Positions 1 to 8,645 of a stretch of 64,000 nucleotides of DNA are shown here, piece by piece. The first letter of the stretch is position 1. Each line of letters starts with the position of its first letter. The DNA lies in assembly GCA_963818695.1 (NCBI GenBank), contig CAWFTG010000005.1, forward strand, positions 558,001 through 622,000, written 5' to 3'. This DNA comes from AP-15 sp963818695. GTDB lineage: Bacteria; Pseudomonadota; Alphaproteobacteria; ATCC43930; CGMCC-115725. Position numbers and translations under genes: made by a program. Below the pieces are notes generated by a model. That model was not told where the DNA came from and made no database searches. It saw only the letters and a list, made by a program, of their open reading frames with translations.

Positions 1-57
1 AAAAACCGGACAGATCGTCTGCCACCAAACCCGGACACTTCATCTGCTACGGACACA

Positions 58-142
58 CGCGCTATGTCGGAAGCTTATCGGCCCGATGCCCTAGCGGCAT
101 TTAAATAACGGCTGCCTACTCCATAGATTTGCGCTGTTGGCA
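58..142 (+). repeat. Palindromic intergenic repeat, copy 1
   Basis: First of five related intergenic segments (others near 1404, 3673, 17173 and 20163). It opens with ATGTCGGAAG, passes through an imperfect inverted core (TTATCG...CGATG), closes with TAGCGGCAT, and is followed by a conserved tail around CTCCATAGATTTGC. ATGTCG and CGGCAT can pair with one G-U, so the first 40 bases can fold as a hairpin with an internal loop. It lies about 210 bases before the first P460 gene. No function is known to me. Confidence 0.7.
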
Positions 143-311
143 CGATGCTAGCGCTCCTCACCGAGTGCGGTGCTCTGGCTACTAAGGTCGACGTCTTCAG
201 CCACCGCCCGGAGCGAGCAGCGGTTCAAACTCGAGAGCCTTGCGGCATCGGGCGGTGACTGAGTCCCGCCCTCGGGACGAGGTCAGACGTCCTGCCTCGG
301 AGCAAGCATGG

Positions 312-354
312 GGCGGGAGAGCGCTTCTGTAGAAGATAACGTTGAGAGGAAGCC
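312..354 (+). promoter_or_regulatory. Conserved leader of the first P460 gene
   Basis: The 43 bases before the start codon at 355 are closely matched by the bases before the second P460 gene (3871-3914). Both hold GAGAGCGCTT, then GAAGATAAC, then GAGAGGAAG as ribosome binding site. The stretch CTTCTGTAGAAG can form a small hairpin. Conservation of the leader together with the gene suggests a copied transcription unit. No promoter boxes can be assigned with confidence. Confidence 0.5.
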
Positions 355-978
355 ATGTATTATAGAATTCCGGCAATCTCACTCGGATTTGCCGCCTCTA
401 CCGTCCTTGCGGTAGTGGCATTTGCGCAAGCTACGCCGTCAGCCGAAAATGCAAACCCACCTGACAAGCCACGAGAACTGCCCGAGTACACCGCATCCGG
501 CGAGTTGGTTCTTCCCAAAGACTACCGTAATTGGATCTATGTCGGCTCTCCGTTGACCCCCAATGCGCTTAACGACGGACATGCGGGCTTCCCCGAATAT
601 CACAACGTCTATATCGAGCCGGGATCATACGCGATCTATAAAAAGACCGGCGTATTCCCAGAGCAGACCATGTTCTACAAGGAACTGCAGCTCACTCTCC
701 AACCCAAAGAAAATCCGGATGGTTCGCGGACAGAGCCTTCGGGACGGGGCTATTTCCCCGGTGCTCTCGCCGGCGCCGAGGTGAGCGTCAAGGATTCGAA
801 GCGCTTTGCCGCCAGTGCAGGCTGGGGGTACTTCGAATTCGGTCATTCCGAGCCGAAGCTTGCGTCTACCGCTGTGAGAGCAAAAGGGGAATGCGCGTAT
901 TGTCATATTGCCAGTGCCAAACGGGACCTAGTTTGGACACAGTTCTACCGTATATTAGACGAGGTTCCCACTCACTAA
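355..978 (+). CDS. Cytochrome P460 family protein (paralog 1)
   Basis: A 207-residue exported heme protein of the cytochrome P460 family. Residues 1-26 form a signal peptide ending in AFAQA. The C-terminal heme c motif CAYCH is at 180-184. A lysine in the motif YKEL (Lys109) aligns, by my recollection of the Nitrosomonas protein, with the lysine that cross-links to the heme in authentic P460. Characterised P460s oxidise hydroxylamine or bind NO in the periplasm. The start is set by the GAGAGGAAG site. It is highly similar to the gene at 3915, with the same length up to residue 205, so the two are recent duplicates. The substrate here is unknown; the family call is firm. Confidence 0.93.
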   Translation: MYYRIPAISLGFAASTVLAVVAFAQATPSAENANPPDKPRELPEYTASGELVLPKDYRNWIYVGSPLTPNALNDGHAGFPEYHNVYIEPGSYAIYKKTGVFPEQTMFYKELQLTLQPKENPDGSRTEPSGRGYFPGALAGAEVSVKDSKRFAASAGWGYFEFGHSEPKLASTAVRAKGECAYCHIASAKRDLVWTQFYRILDEVPTH

Positions 979-1531
979 CAGCCCATTGAAATCGGCCGTG
1001 GTTTTATTCCTCTGACCTTCTGACGAAGAGGCTGGTGGTGGATAGCTCATGGACGGCAGCGGGAACGGCAGCCAGACATACTGGTTTCTTGAGCGAAGGT
1101 GCCGCGCTCCCTCGGTCACGCCTTCTGCGACAAGTTGTCTTCCGGGCCGATCGCATCCGACTTCGACGGATTCCTGATAAGGGCAGTGTGCGCCGAATAC
1201 TCGCCAGAGATAGTTACCTCTTAAGGATCAACTGCGGTATCATGATCTACTCGGCGAGATCTTCCGGGAGCATTGCACGACTTCGAGAAATCCTATCAAA
1301 GCGAGCTCAAGGACGGTGGGCTGGCGGAATAGGAGCCTGTTTCTGTCCGAGTATACCTAACCAGAGATCCCACTGCCGCCGCTTAATAGCCCACACCGCA
1401 GGGGCTATGTCGGGAGTTTATGGGCGCGATGACATAGCGGGGTCGTGCTACGGAGGGTGGTGCGGGAGCTGAGGGGTAAGTGGCCCGTCGCAGCAATCCC
1501 ACGAAATGGCATAGGACAGGACACCTCTACA
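979..1531. other. Non-coding stretch with a partial repeat
   Basis: No convincing gene. The only structured element is the second copy of the palindromic repeat at about 1404-1446. A 145-codon open frame on the plus strand (1035-1472) has no ribosome binding site and no recognisable protein character. Confidence 0.5.
1404..1446 (+). repeat. Palindromic intergenic repeat, copy 2 (partial)
   Basis: Shares the opening CTATGTCGGGAG, the TTAT...CGATGACATAGCGG core and orientation with the other copies. It diverges after about 40 bases, so the conserved tail is missing. It lies between the first P460 gene and a small hypothetical gene. Confidence 0.5.
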
Positions 1532-1741
1532 ATGTACGCGAAGAAAAGAACGATTGCCGACACGCCGTATGAAGAAGCGCTGAATGAACTGCGCGCTGCG
1601 GTGCCGGGTCTACAGGGCATTGCCGACCGCGCCTACGCGGTGGCGGCCAAGACCGCCGAAGCAGGGCCGCGCCGCGGGATCGAGCGCGTCGGCATCCGTG
1701 CGGCAGATCTGATCGCCGCGATTTCAGGGCTTTCCCGGTAA
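1532..1741 (+). CDS. Small hypothetical protein
   Basis: A 69-residue protein starting MYAKKRTIADTPYEEALNEL. The open frame extends upstream, but the ATG at 1532 begins the part with a protein-like composition. It has no membrane segment or signal peptide; alanine-rich, probably helical stretches occupy residues 14-69. It sits 68 bases before the mlaC-like gene on the same strand and could be its operon partner. I do not recognise the family. Confidence 0.5.
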   Translation: MYAKKRTIADTPYEEALNELRAAVPGLQGIADRAYAVAAKTAEAGPRRGIERVGIRAADLIAAISGLSR

Positions 1742-1809
1742 CCACTGGCCGTGCCGTCGTCGGATGGCGGCGCCGGCGCGACCGCACGAGACTGATTTAA
1801 GGTGTACCC

Positions 1810-2448
1810 ATGTTGCGACGCACAGTTCTGGCCACCGGCGTGAGACTGATTGTCGGAGCTTCCGCACCTGCGCTTCCCGCAGTGGCTGCCGCGGATCCGG
1901 CAACCTTTATCGATAATCTCAGCACGCAGCTCCAGGTGTTGGTCAGAAATGCGTCCCCGGAACAGAGACTGGCCGGATTTCGCGAACTGTTTCGCGAGGA
2001 CTTCGACATACCCGGCCTCGGCCGCTTTATAGCCGGTCGATTTTGGCGGGTTTTCACCCCCTTGGAGCAGCAACAATTCTTGGGGCTGTTTGAGAATTAC
2101 ATCGTGTTCACCTATTCTGACCGGTTGTCGGAGTACGCTCGCAATGGCGAGGTCCTCAGGGTGACCGGCAGCCGGCCCCAACCCGATGGGGTGCTCGTCT
2201 CCAGTGAGATTATTCGCGGTTCCGGGCCGTGGGCGACGCGCGGCCCGACGGTTCAGTCGATCAAGATCGATTGGCGCCTGACCGCGCGTGACGGCATCTA
2301 CCAGATCAGCGATGTAATCATCGACGGCCTCAGCATGGTGGCGAACGGGCGCTCGGAACTCGAGGGGGTGGTCGAGCGCAATGGCGGTCGTGCCAATGCC
2401 ATTCTCGCGGTGATGCGGCAGCAGATCGCAAGCGCCGCCATTCACTAA
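1810..2448 (+). CDS. MlaC/HpnM-like phospholipid-binding protein
   Basis: A 212-residue protein of the MlaC (Ttg2D) family. These are periplasmic lipid carriers that shuttle phospholipids, or hopanoid-related lipids in the HpnM subgroup, between outer-membrane and inner-membrane complexes. An N-terminal signal-like stretch ends near residue 27 (PAVAAADP). The family pattern of helices follows, with an FTPLEQQQF segment, then the sheet region with IKIDWRL and ISDVIIDGLSM. No other mla or hpn genes are adjacent. The next gene downstream is a decayed patatin-like phospholipase. Start ATG at 1810. Confidence 0.82.
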   Translation: MLRRTVLATGVRLIVGASAPALPAVAAADPATFIDNLSTQLQVLVRNASPEQRLAGFRELFREDFDIPGLGRFIAGRFWRVFTPLEQQQFLGLFENYIVFTYSDRLSEYARNGEVLRVTGSRPQPDGVLVSSEIIRGSGPWATRGPTVQSIKIDWRLTARDGIYQISDVIIDGLSMVANGRSELEGVVERNGGRANAILAVMRQQIASAAIH

Positions 2449-2474
2449 AAGACAGCAGATGTCGATTCGCACCA

Positions 2475-2960
2475 CGTTACCCGTCTCCGTCCGGGGAACA
2501 GGCAGTGCTCTGCGCCGATCCCGAAACCAGAGATTTGTTGGGCGGGACGGCCGCAGCGGTTAACATCAACCCGCTCGAATCCCCACAGCTGCTTCGGTCC
2601 GCCAGCGAGATCCTCAATCGGATCAATGAGATCAGTTTTAACTCGTCGCTGTTGCGGAAGATGCGCGCGCTCGTTTTCGCGTCCAAGCTCATTGATCAAG
2701 GCAGGGTGTTGGACAACGCGATGAAGCAGATGCTGATCCACGAAATCGAGTCGCCCGACGTGATGCTGGAGCTCAGCGCGATGAGCGAATTGAATGCCGA
2801 TTAGGAGCAAACGAGTATGCTGATGGCAGTAGGGCGCAACCGTGCCGGGGAATGGCTCAGCGCCGATTTCGACCGGCTCGGCAAGGAATTGAGCGTCGAT
2901 GTCCGCGCAAAAATATTTGTAGCGGTGGTGTGTCTTCGAGTGGGAACGACTTGACCCAGG
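2475..2960 (+). pseudogene. Patatin-like phospholipase, C-terminal remnant
   Basis: Only the C-terminal third of a patatin-family lipase can be read. It runs from about AVLCADPETRD, through the hallmark ILNRINEISFNSSL, to EWLSADFDRLGKE and a stop near 2959. The nucleophile-elbow and catalytic domain are missing. Inside the remnant, in the same frame, a TAG at 2802-2804 stands where relatives carry tryptophan (NA-W-E...), a single G-to-A change. It follows the MlaC-like gene by about 30 bases, so a lipid-related operon may once have existed here. It is probably non-functional. Confidence 0.72.
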
Positions 2961-3181
2961 CCAACTCCGGACCGAGCGAATGGACACAGATCGGGAGCCC
3001 TGAGAATAGGACGACTGAAAGCTCGTTACGCGGTCGCTTCGACCGCCGACTCGATGAGGCGTCGCTGGCAGCAATGGCCGATCTCGGGATGTCGAAGGCA
3101 CAGATCGCGCGGTATCGTCGGCTCTGGTGGCGCGAGAAGCTGTCTGCAATAGTGCGGGCTGACGATCAGACAACTATCTGA
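2954..3181 (+). CDS. Possible small hypothetical protein
   Basis: A plus-strand frame whose last 45 residues (LDEASLAAMADLGMSKAQIA...) look like a small helical protein. No good ribosome binding site or start codon was found and it overlaps the tail of the patatin remnant. It may itself be a fragment. I do not recognise it. Confidence 0.28.
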   Translation, partial: TQANSGPSEWTQIGSPENRTTESSLRGRFDRRLDEASLAAMADLGMSKAQIARYRRLWWREKLSAIVRADDQTTI

Positions 3182-3490
3182 ATTTTCCGCTCCGAAACTG
3201 CTTCTGTCCGTGGCGGAGCTGTAACAAATCCGCATTGCGGGCGTCTTTTTGCACGTTCTCGAGCGACCTCCCGATGAACCAATTCCATGTCATCACATCC
3301 TCTGTGCAGTGTGCGCGGCTCTCCGATGGCGTCTTGCCGATAATCGAATCGATTTTTATCATTGTTTTCTTGTTCTTGGGGCTGGTCGAGATCCGGCCCG
3401 CATTGGGCTAGATCATAGATGCAATAGATCGCGCGCTTGGCCTGCGAGACCGGATTGTTGGCAGCGCCAAAGCAGCCTGGCCAATCTCGA

Positions 3491-3583
3491 GATGTCGCAG
3501 TCGCGCCACGGCCACACGTCCTCATGCTCGGCGCCGGCTTCGGCGGGCTCGCCGCAGCCATGGCGCTCGCCAAACGGGCTTGA
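3491..3583 (+). pseudogene. FAD-dependent oxidoreductase, N-terminal scrap
   Basis: The frame ending at the TGA at 3581-3583 reads HVLMLGAGFGGLAAAMALAK. This is the dinucleotide-binding GxGxxG fold start of NADH dehydrogenase or sulfide-quinone reductase-like flavoproteins. It stops after about 23 residues and nothing downstream continues the domain. It is a remnant, 90 bases before repeat copy 3. Confidence 0.55.
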
Positions 3584-3672
3584 CCTGGAGAGCCAAACCC
3601 CATCAGTCGCCGATCAATGGACGCAAATTCGGGCCGGAGTCGGCTGCCGCTGCTTATCGCGCTTGCACGGTA

Positions 3673-3757
3673 GGCGCGATGTCGGAAGCTTATTGGCGCG
3701 ATAACGTAGCGGCATTTCACTAACGACTGAGCGCTCCATAGATTTGCCGTGTTGGCA
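3673..3757 (+). repeat. Palindromic intergenic repeat, copy 3
   Basis: Full-length copy. GATGTCGGAAG opens it, the core TTATTGGCGCGATAA is a near-perfect inverted repeat, TAGCGGCATTTCAC closes it, and the tail CTCCATAGATTTGC follows. It lies about 160 bases before the second P460 gene, as copy 1 lies before the first. Confidence 0.72.
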
Positions 3758-3870
3758 AAATCCTGGAGTTTTCGAATGTCAAGCAAGCTGAGGGCGCGGC
3801 GCACTGGCGGCGGTTAAACCATGAGCGCCGGCTTCGGAACGGCGTCGAGCGCTTGCCCCAGAGAAAGTGC

Positions 3871-3914
3871 GCGGGCGAGAGCGCTTTTACGGAAGATAAC
3901 CTCGAGAGGAAGTT
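3871..3914 (+). promoter_or_regulatory. Conserved leader of the second P460 gene
   Basis: Matches the leader of the first P460 gene (312-354): GAGAGCGCTT, GAAGATAAC and the ribosome binding site GAGAGGAAG appear in the same order and spacing. This supports duplication of gene plus control region. Confidence 0.5.
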
Positions 3915-4556
3915 ATGTCCCATAGAACTCCGGCTATAGCACTCGCATTTGTGGCGGGCACCACCCTGGCGGCAGCGGCATTCGCGCAGTCGGCGCCGGC
4001 GCCCGACAATGGCGATCCGCTTACCAGGTCACGGGAACTACCGCAGTATACCGCTTCCGGCGACCTGAAGCTGCCAACGAATTGGCGCCAATGGATTTTC
4101 GTCGGCGATCCATTGACCCCTAACGCGCTCAATGATGGCCACGCCAATTTTCCTGAATATCACAATGTCTACATCGAGCCGGGATCGTACGCGATCTACA
4201 AGAAAACGGGCGTGTTTCCTGAGGGAACCATCTTTGTCAAAGAGTTGCAGCTCACCGTGAAACCCGAGGAAAACCCAGATGGCTCACGTACAGAACCTTC
4301 GGGGCGGGGTTATTTCCCCGGCGCTTTCAATGGCGCGGATGTGACCGTCAAGGACACGAAGCGTTTTGCCGCCTCGGGCGGCTGGGGATACTTCAATTTT
4401 CATCATTACGAGCCCAAGGCTCTGACCGCCACGGTCAAGCCCAAATCGGAATGCGCATTTTGTCATATTGCCAGCGCCAAAAGGGACGAAGTCTGGACAC
4501 AGTTCTACCGGATACTGGACGAAGTCCCCGCGCCCCAGGGCGGCAAAGGGGGATGA
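3915..4556 (+). CDS. Cytochrome P460 family protein (paralog 2)
   Basis: A 213-residue exported protein, near-duplicate of the gene at 355. The signal peptide ends near residue 25 (AFAQS). The putative heme-cross-linking lysine is Lys109 (FVKEL) and the heme c motif CAFCH is at 180-184. Core segments such as PLTPNALNDGH and NVYIEPGSYAIYKKTGVFPE are identical to paralog 1. Differences cluster in the signal peptide and the last 10 residues, where this copy has a Gly/Lys-rich tail. It is followed after 90 bases by a third, divergent P460 gene, so the two are probably co-transcribed. Likely periplasmic; substrate unknown. Confidence 0.93.
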   Translation: MSHRTPAIALAFVAGTTLAAAAFAQSAPAPDNGDPLTRSRELPQYTASGDLKLPTNWRQWIFVGDPLTPNALNDGHANFPEYHNVYIEPGSYAIYKKTGVFPEGTIFVKELQLTVKPEENPDGSRTEPSGRGYFPGAFNGADVTVKDTKRFAASGGWGYFNFHHYEPKALTATVKPKSECAFCHIASAKRDEVWTQFYRILDEVPAPQGGKGG

Positions 4557-4646
4557 ACCCAATGATCGCCAGACGGCACATCCGATCTGATGACCTATTA
4601 GCTGCTCCCGTAGGCGTGGCTGCTTGCTGAGCCCGGAGCAATTACC

Positions 4647-5228
4647 ATGAGCAACTTGAAGATCACCATCGTTGTGGGGATCGTGTCCTTGTTGGCGGTG
4701 TCAGTGGCGGTCTATGGGCAACTGGGCGAAGCCGGAATCACCGATGACTCGAAAACGGAAGCGGTGGTCGACGCCAACGGCAATTTGCGGGTACCCGCAG
4801 ACTATCGCGCCGCTTATCAGTTTTTGGGGAGCTGGGCGGTGGCGGCCGATCAAGGTCAAGGTTCGAAGGAGATCCATGTCGTTTATGCCTCGCCGGACAC
4901 GATCGCTTCATATCGCAAAGATGGGCGTTTCCCCGATGGCTCCGTGCTGGTGAAAGAGGTGTTTGAGACGACTACCGCCGCGATGACCACAGGCACTGTG
5001 AGCCATGCGCAAAAATTGAAAGGCTGGTTCGTGATGGTGAAGGATAGCAAGAACAACCATCCAGGTAACAAGCTGTGGGGCGACGGTTGGGGCTGGTCAT
5101 GGTTCGACGCGTCCAATCCATTAAAAACCACATCGACCGATTACAAGGTGGATTGTCTATCCTGCCATGTGCCGGCACGAGCTTCCGATTGGATTTATGT
5201 CCAAGGCTATCCCGCCTTGAAAAAATGA
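4647..5228 (+). CDS. Cytochrome P460 family protein (paralog 3)
   Basis: A 193-residue P460-family protein, more divergent than the first two. The N-terminal hydrophobic segment (residues 6-22) acts as signal or anchor. The family core reads YRAAYQFLGSWAV, then FPDGSVLVKEV with the candidate cross-linking Lys103, then WFVMVKDSK. Heme c attachment is CLSCH at 170-174. The region between Lys103 and the heme motif is tryptophan- and glycine-rich (WGDGWGWSWF). It differs in this respect from paralogs 1 and 2, so it may act on another substrate or with a different partner. The DUF417 gene follows on the same strand. Confidence 0.9.
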   Translation: MSNLKITIVVGIVSLLAVSVAVYGQLGEAGITDDSKTEAVVDANGNLRVPADYRAAYQFLGSWAVAADQGQGSKEIHVVYASPDTIASYRKDGRFPDGSVLVKEVFETTTAAMTTGTVSHAQKLKGWFVMVKDSKNNHPGNKLWGDGWGWSWFDASNPLKTTSTDYKVDCLSCHVPARASDWIYVQGYPALKK

Positions 5229-5347
5229 TTGTCAGATCTGCTAAGGCGTCGCAGTTGGTGCGGTCAGCACCGCCATCCGAGGCCGTCCAGCACCGCGGGA
5301 CTGCGTTCGCGGGCGACAGGCGGAACGGCCATAAGGAGATGCACACC

Positions 5348-5998
5348 ATGACTTGTGAGGCCAGAACCAGCGACGCACAGTTGGCAAAGAGCGTCTCTTG
5401 CTTTACGCAGACTGCGCGATCACTCACGCCGCCGAGCCTTTCGGAGTGTAAGGCAAACACGGTCGTCTGCCTAACAATTGCAGAAAAATCCACTGGTTCT
5501 CGTCGGTCGCTAATCTTATTGCGCTGGGCGCTCGCCGTCATTTTCCTGTGGTTTGGCGGGATGAAATTTACCAGCTACGAGGCTGACGCCATCGCTCCCT
5601 TCATTGCCGGCAGTCCAATTATGAGTTGGCTTCACCTTATTTTCGGCGTGCAGGGAGCGAGCTATGTGATCGGGGTTATCGAGCTTTCAACTGCCGTCGC
5701 GCTGATTGTCGGCGCATTCGATCGGTTCGCCTCTACGCTTGGAGCGGCAATGTCCTGTCTGACGTATGTTATTACGCTTACATTTTTTCTCACTACGCCT
5801 GGCGTAGCCGAGCAGAGAGCCGGCGGGTTTCCTGCTATCTCGGCGCCCATCGGGCAATTCCTGCTCAAGGATCTGGTGCTCCTCGCAGCATCTCTCTGCT
5901 TGCTGTTCGCGTCGGTACAAACGAGGCGGCGGAGTCCGGCAGTGAACCCTGTCGGCGACATAGGAGGCAGAAATGTCGAAATATCACAAGAATCCTGA
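5348..5998 (+). CDS. DUF417 (YkgB/RclC-like) membrane protein
   Basis: A 216-residue inner-membrane protein of the DUF417 family. Start chosen at the ATG 5348, preceded by AAGGAG at 5333. About 55 hydrophilic residues precede the first membrane segment, LRWALAVIFLWFGGMKFT, whose FGGMKFT motif is typical of the family. Three further hydrophobic segments follow, at about residues 95-120, 125-150 and 175-200. The E. coli relative RclC belongs to the reactive chlorine response. The end overlaps the start of msrB by 26 bases, so the two are translationally coupled, which fits a role in oxidant defence. Confidence 0.82.
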   Translation: MTCEARTSDAQLAKSVSCFTQTARSLTPPSLSECKANTVVCLTIAEKSTGSRRSLILLRWALAVIFLWFGGMKFTSYEADAIAPFIAGSPIMSWLHLIFGVQGASYVIGVIELSTAVALIVGAFDRFASTLGAAMSCLTYVITLTFFLTTPGVAEQRAGGFPAISAPIGQFLLKDLVLLAASLCLLFASVQTRRRSPAVNPVGDIGGRNVEISQES

Positions 5999-6428
5999 AA
6001 CCGTCTCCCGTCTCTCACCCGAGCAATACCGCGTGACACAGCGGAATGGGACAGAACAGCCCTTTGCGAACGCGTATTGGGACAATAAGGAGCCGGGAAT
6101 TTATGTTGACATTGTGTCGGGCGAACCACTGTTCGCTTCGATTGACAAGTTCGGCAGCAGCTCTGGTTGGCCGAGCTTCACCAAGCCGATCGAACCGAGA
6201 AACGTGGTGGAGAACCGGGACAACAGCCATGGCATGATCCGGACCGAGGTCCGCTCGAGCCATGGCGACAGTCATCTCGGCCATGTCTTTCTCAATGGGC
6301 CGGCCGAGGCGGGTGGTCTGCGCTACTGCATCAATTCCGCTTCTCTGCGCTTTATACGTCTCGATGACCTCGAACGCGAAGGCTACGGCATCTACCGCAA
6401 GCTGTTCGAAGCCGAGGAGACGGATTAA
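5973..6428 (+). CDS. msrB: Peptide-methionine (R)-S-oxide reductase
   Basis: MsrB reduces the R epimer of methionine sulfoxide in proteins. The 151-residue chain has the family motifs GWPSFTKP (65-72), GDSHLGHVF (98-106) and RYCINSASLRF with catalytic Cys119. The two CxxC zinc sites of many MsrB proteins are absent (GSSSGWPSF instead of GCGWPSF), so this is the non-zinc type. The resolving cysteine is not obvious. No signal peptide is seen, so it is probably cytoplasmic. It starts after AGGAGG inside the end of the DUF417 gene. It sits among periplasmic heme proteins, which suggests that local oxidant production is being countered. Confidence 0.94.
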   Translation: MSKYHKNPETVSRLSPEQYRVTQRNGTEQPFANAYWDNKEPGIYVDIVSGEPLFASIDKFGSSSGWPSFTKPIEPRNVVENRDNSHGMIRTEVRSSHGDSHLGHVFLNGPAEAGGLRYCINSASLRFIRLDDLEREGYGIYRKLFEAEETD

Positions 6429-6651
6429 CGCCTTGGCTCTACTGACAGAAGGACAATCCTTGCCGGCGGCGGCTGTAGGGTTCTCTTGCGACCTCATGAG
6501 CAGACAAGTCGACCGTCGCAATAGCGGCACCGGAAGCAGAATCATTTAGCCAACCAGTGCGATGGCTGCTGGATGCTCCTCGAACTGGAACTCCCGAATC
6601 GTCAACGCACGATCATTAGCGTGCTGACCCACCGCACAACAAGGATCCCTG

Positions 6652-7050
6652 ATGAAGCGACTTACCCCTGCCATTTTGGCCACCTGGGCTGTTATGACCG
6701 CCACTGCTCACGCCGGCAGTGATCCCGAAAAAGGCGAGCAGGAGTTCAAAGAGTGCGCGTTCTGCCACGCGACGGGACCACGCGCGATGCCGATGGTCGG
6801 ACCACCGCTGAATGGCGTTGTTGGCCGTGTTTGGGGAAGCTGGCCCCATTATGGTTACTCAGCTGGGCTTGTTTCCGGGCATAACGCCGGCAGGGTTTGG
6901 GATGATGCTACGCTGGATCGATGGCTGGCTGGGCCACAAAAGATGGTGCCCGGCACAAAGATGGCGTTGGATGGATTGGATGACCCGCAACAGCGGGCCG
7001 ACATCATTGCCTATCTGAAGCAATTCAACCAGGACGGCACGAAGAGATAA
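6652..7050 (+). CDS. Class I cytochrome c (c2-like)
   Basis: A 132-residue exported monoheme cytochrome c. The signal peptide ends near residue 21 (ATAHA). Heme binding CAFCH is at 35-39, with GPPLNGVVGR following. The axial Met104 lies in the motif VPGTKM, and the last helix has ADIIAYLKQF. This layout is that of soluble cytochrome c2/c550 electron carriers. It is a natural electron acceptor for the P460 proteins encoded on both sides, although that pairing is inferred from location only. Start ATG 6652; the upstream gap from msrB is about 220 bases. Confidence 0.92.
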   Translation: MKRLTPAILATWAVMTATAHAGSDPEKGEQEFKECAFCHATGPRAMPMVGPPLNGVVGRVWGSWPHYGYSAGLVSGHNAGRVWDDATLDRWLAGPQKMVPGTKMALDGLDDPQQRADIIAYLKQFNQDGTKR

Positions 7051-7261
7051 CCGGGATGGCAGGGCGGCGAGAATAACGCACACCAGCGCCAGTGCGGTTA
7101 TCTTGTCCGCTCGAAATGTTCGCAACACAATGCGCGCGCGCTCGGCGCAACCTTTCGCCAAGCGGCGGAATTTACCCTAGCGATGCGCGGTCGGCGCTGC
7201 GCTGAACTCGAGGCGCCGCGCCATGTTTCGAAACTCTGAGGCGAATACGAGGGAAGCCGCA

Positions 7262-8521
7262 ATGACCACACTGCGCAATCATTTCGAATCATTTCTCGAC
7301 GGCGTGCGTCGAGAAGGCCGTTATCGCATCTTTACCGATCTCGAGCGGCACGCCGACCGTCCACCCTATGCCACCTGGCGCGGCGAGGGGATTGCGCGTG
7401 AGGTCGTCGTCTGGTGTTCGAATGACTATCTCGGGATGGGACGTCACCCTGCTGTCGTCAACGCCATGCTTGAGACGGCGCTGCGGACTGGCGCCGGCGC
7501 TGGAGGGACCCGCAACATCTCCGGCAACAGCCACGCGGTCGTCGCACTGGAGGCGGAACTCGCCGATCTGCACCACAAAGAGGCCGCGCTGGCCTTCTCT
7601 TCTGGCTATGTGTCCAATGAGGCGGGGCTTGGCACGATCTGTCGATTGCTGCCAAATTGCCTCATTTTATCGGATGAGAAAAATCACGCTTCGATGATCG
7701 CCGGGATCCGGGCTAGCGGCGCCGAGAAGCGGATCTTCCGGCACAACGATTTGGGCCATCTCGAAGCGCTGCTGCGAGAAACAGAACCCAGCCGCCCGAA
7801 GGTCATTGCGTTCGAGTCGCTTTACTCGATGGATGGCGATATCGCCCCGATCGGGCGCATCTGCGATTTGGCGACAAAATTCGGGGCGCTGACCTATCTC
7901 GACGAAGTGCATGCCGTTGGTCTCTACGGCCGACGCGGGGCTGGCATTGCCGAGCGCGATGGGGTCATGGACGACGTCGACGTTATCGAAGGGACACTGG
8001 CCAAGGGCTTTGGCGTCGTGGGTGGCTATATCGCGGCCGATGCGGTGATCTGTGATGCCATCCGTTCGGCCGCGCCGAGCTTCATCTTCACGACCGCGAT
8101 GCCGCCGGCGGTCGCTGCCGCCGCGACACAAAGCGTCACCCATCTGAAAGCATCGGTCGCTGAACGGGTGGCCCATCGGCTGCGGGTCGATAAGACCCGC
8201 AGCGCACTGCGCGAAGCCGGCATTCCGATGATGTCGTCGCAATCGCATATCATTCCCGTCCCGGTTGGCGATCCCGATCTCTGCCGAGAGGCCTCAGCAC
8301 TCCTCTTGCAGAGGTATGCCATTTATATCCAGCCGATCAACTATCCGACCGTACCGCGAGGCACCGAGCGGCTTCGCATCACGCCGACACCATTCCATAA
8401 CGACCGGCTGGTTGAAGACCTGGCGAATGCACTGCGGGAGGTCTGGGGCAGCCTGGGGCTGCCAAGGAACGCCAAAGTAGTTCCAATATCGACCTTGGCA
8501 CGATTGCGGCCCGCCGCCTGA
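7262..8521 (+). CDS. hemA: 5-aminolevulinate synthase
   Basis: Condenses glycine and succinyl-CoA to 5-aminolevulinate, the first step of heme synthesis by the C4 route used in alphaproteobacteria. PLP-dependent fold type I enzyme of 419 residues. Visible motifs are WCSNDYLGMG (51-60), GAGAGGTRNISG (77-88), the PLP-ring aspartate in YLDEVHAVG (Asp214), and the Schiff-base lysine in EGTLAKGFG (Lys248). The ATG at 7262 follows GAGGGAAG and gives the family-typical N-terminus. An upstream in-frame ATG at 7223 lacks a ribosome binding site. Its place inside a heme-protein cluster suggests a dedicated heme supply. Confidence 0.95.
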   Translation: MTTLRNHFESFLDGVRREGRYRIFTDLERHADRPPYATWRGEGIAREVVVWCSNDYLGMGRHPAVVNAMLETALRTGAGAGGTRNISGNSHAVVALEAELADLHHKEAALAFSSGYVSNEAGLGTICRLLPNCLILSDEKNHASMIAGIRASGAEKRIFRHNDLGHLEALLRETEPSRPKVIAFESLYSMDGDIAPIGRICDLATKFGALTYLDEVHAVGLYGRRGAGIAERDGVMDDVDVIEGTLAKGFGVVGGYIAADAVICDAIRSAAPSFIFTTAMPPAVAAAATQSVTHLKASVAERVAHRLRVDKTRSALREAGIPMMSSQSHIIPVPVGDPDLCREASALLLQRYAIYIQPINYPTVPRGTERLRITPTPFHNDRLVEDLANALREVWGSLGLPRNAKVVPISTLARLRPAA

Positions 8522-8645
8522 TTCGAGCGCATCACGCGGCATGGCTCGCCGCCGCTTGGACGGAAGTCCGCGCCGAGCCTTACTTCCGGAATCAAAGGCG
8601 ACCGCCCGAGCAGCGAATCTCCGATACGAGTTTTGAGGTTTATCG

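Noticed and set aside
1633..2475. 280-codon minus-strand frame opposite the mlaC-like gene
   Set aside because: Shadow of a gene with clear family motifs on the plus strand.
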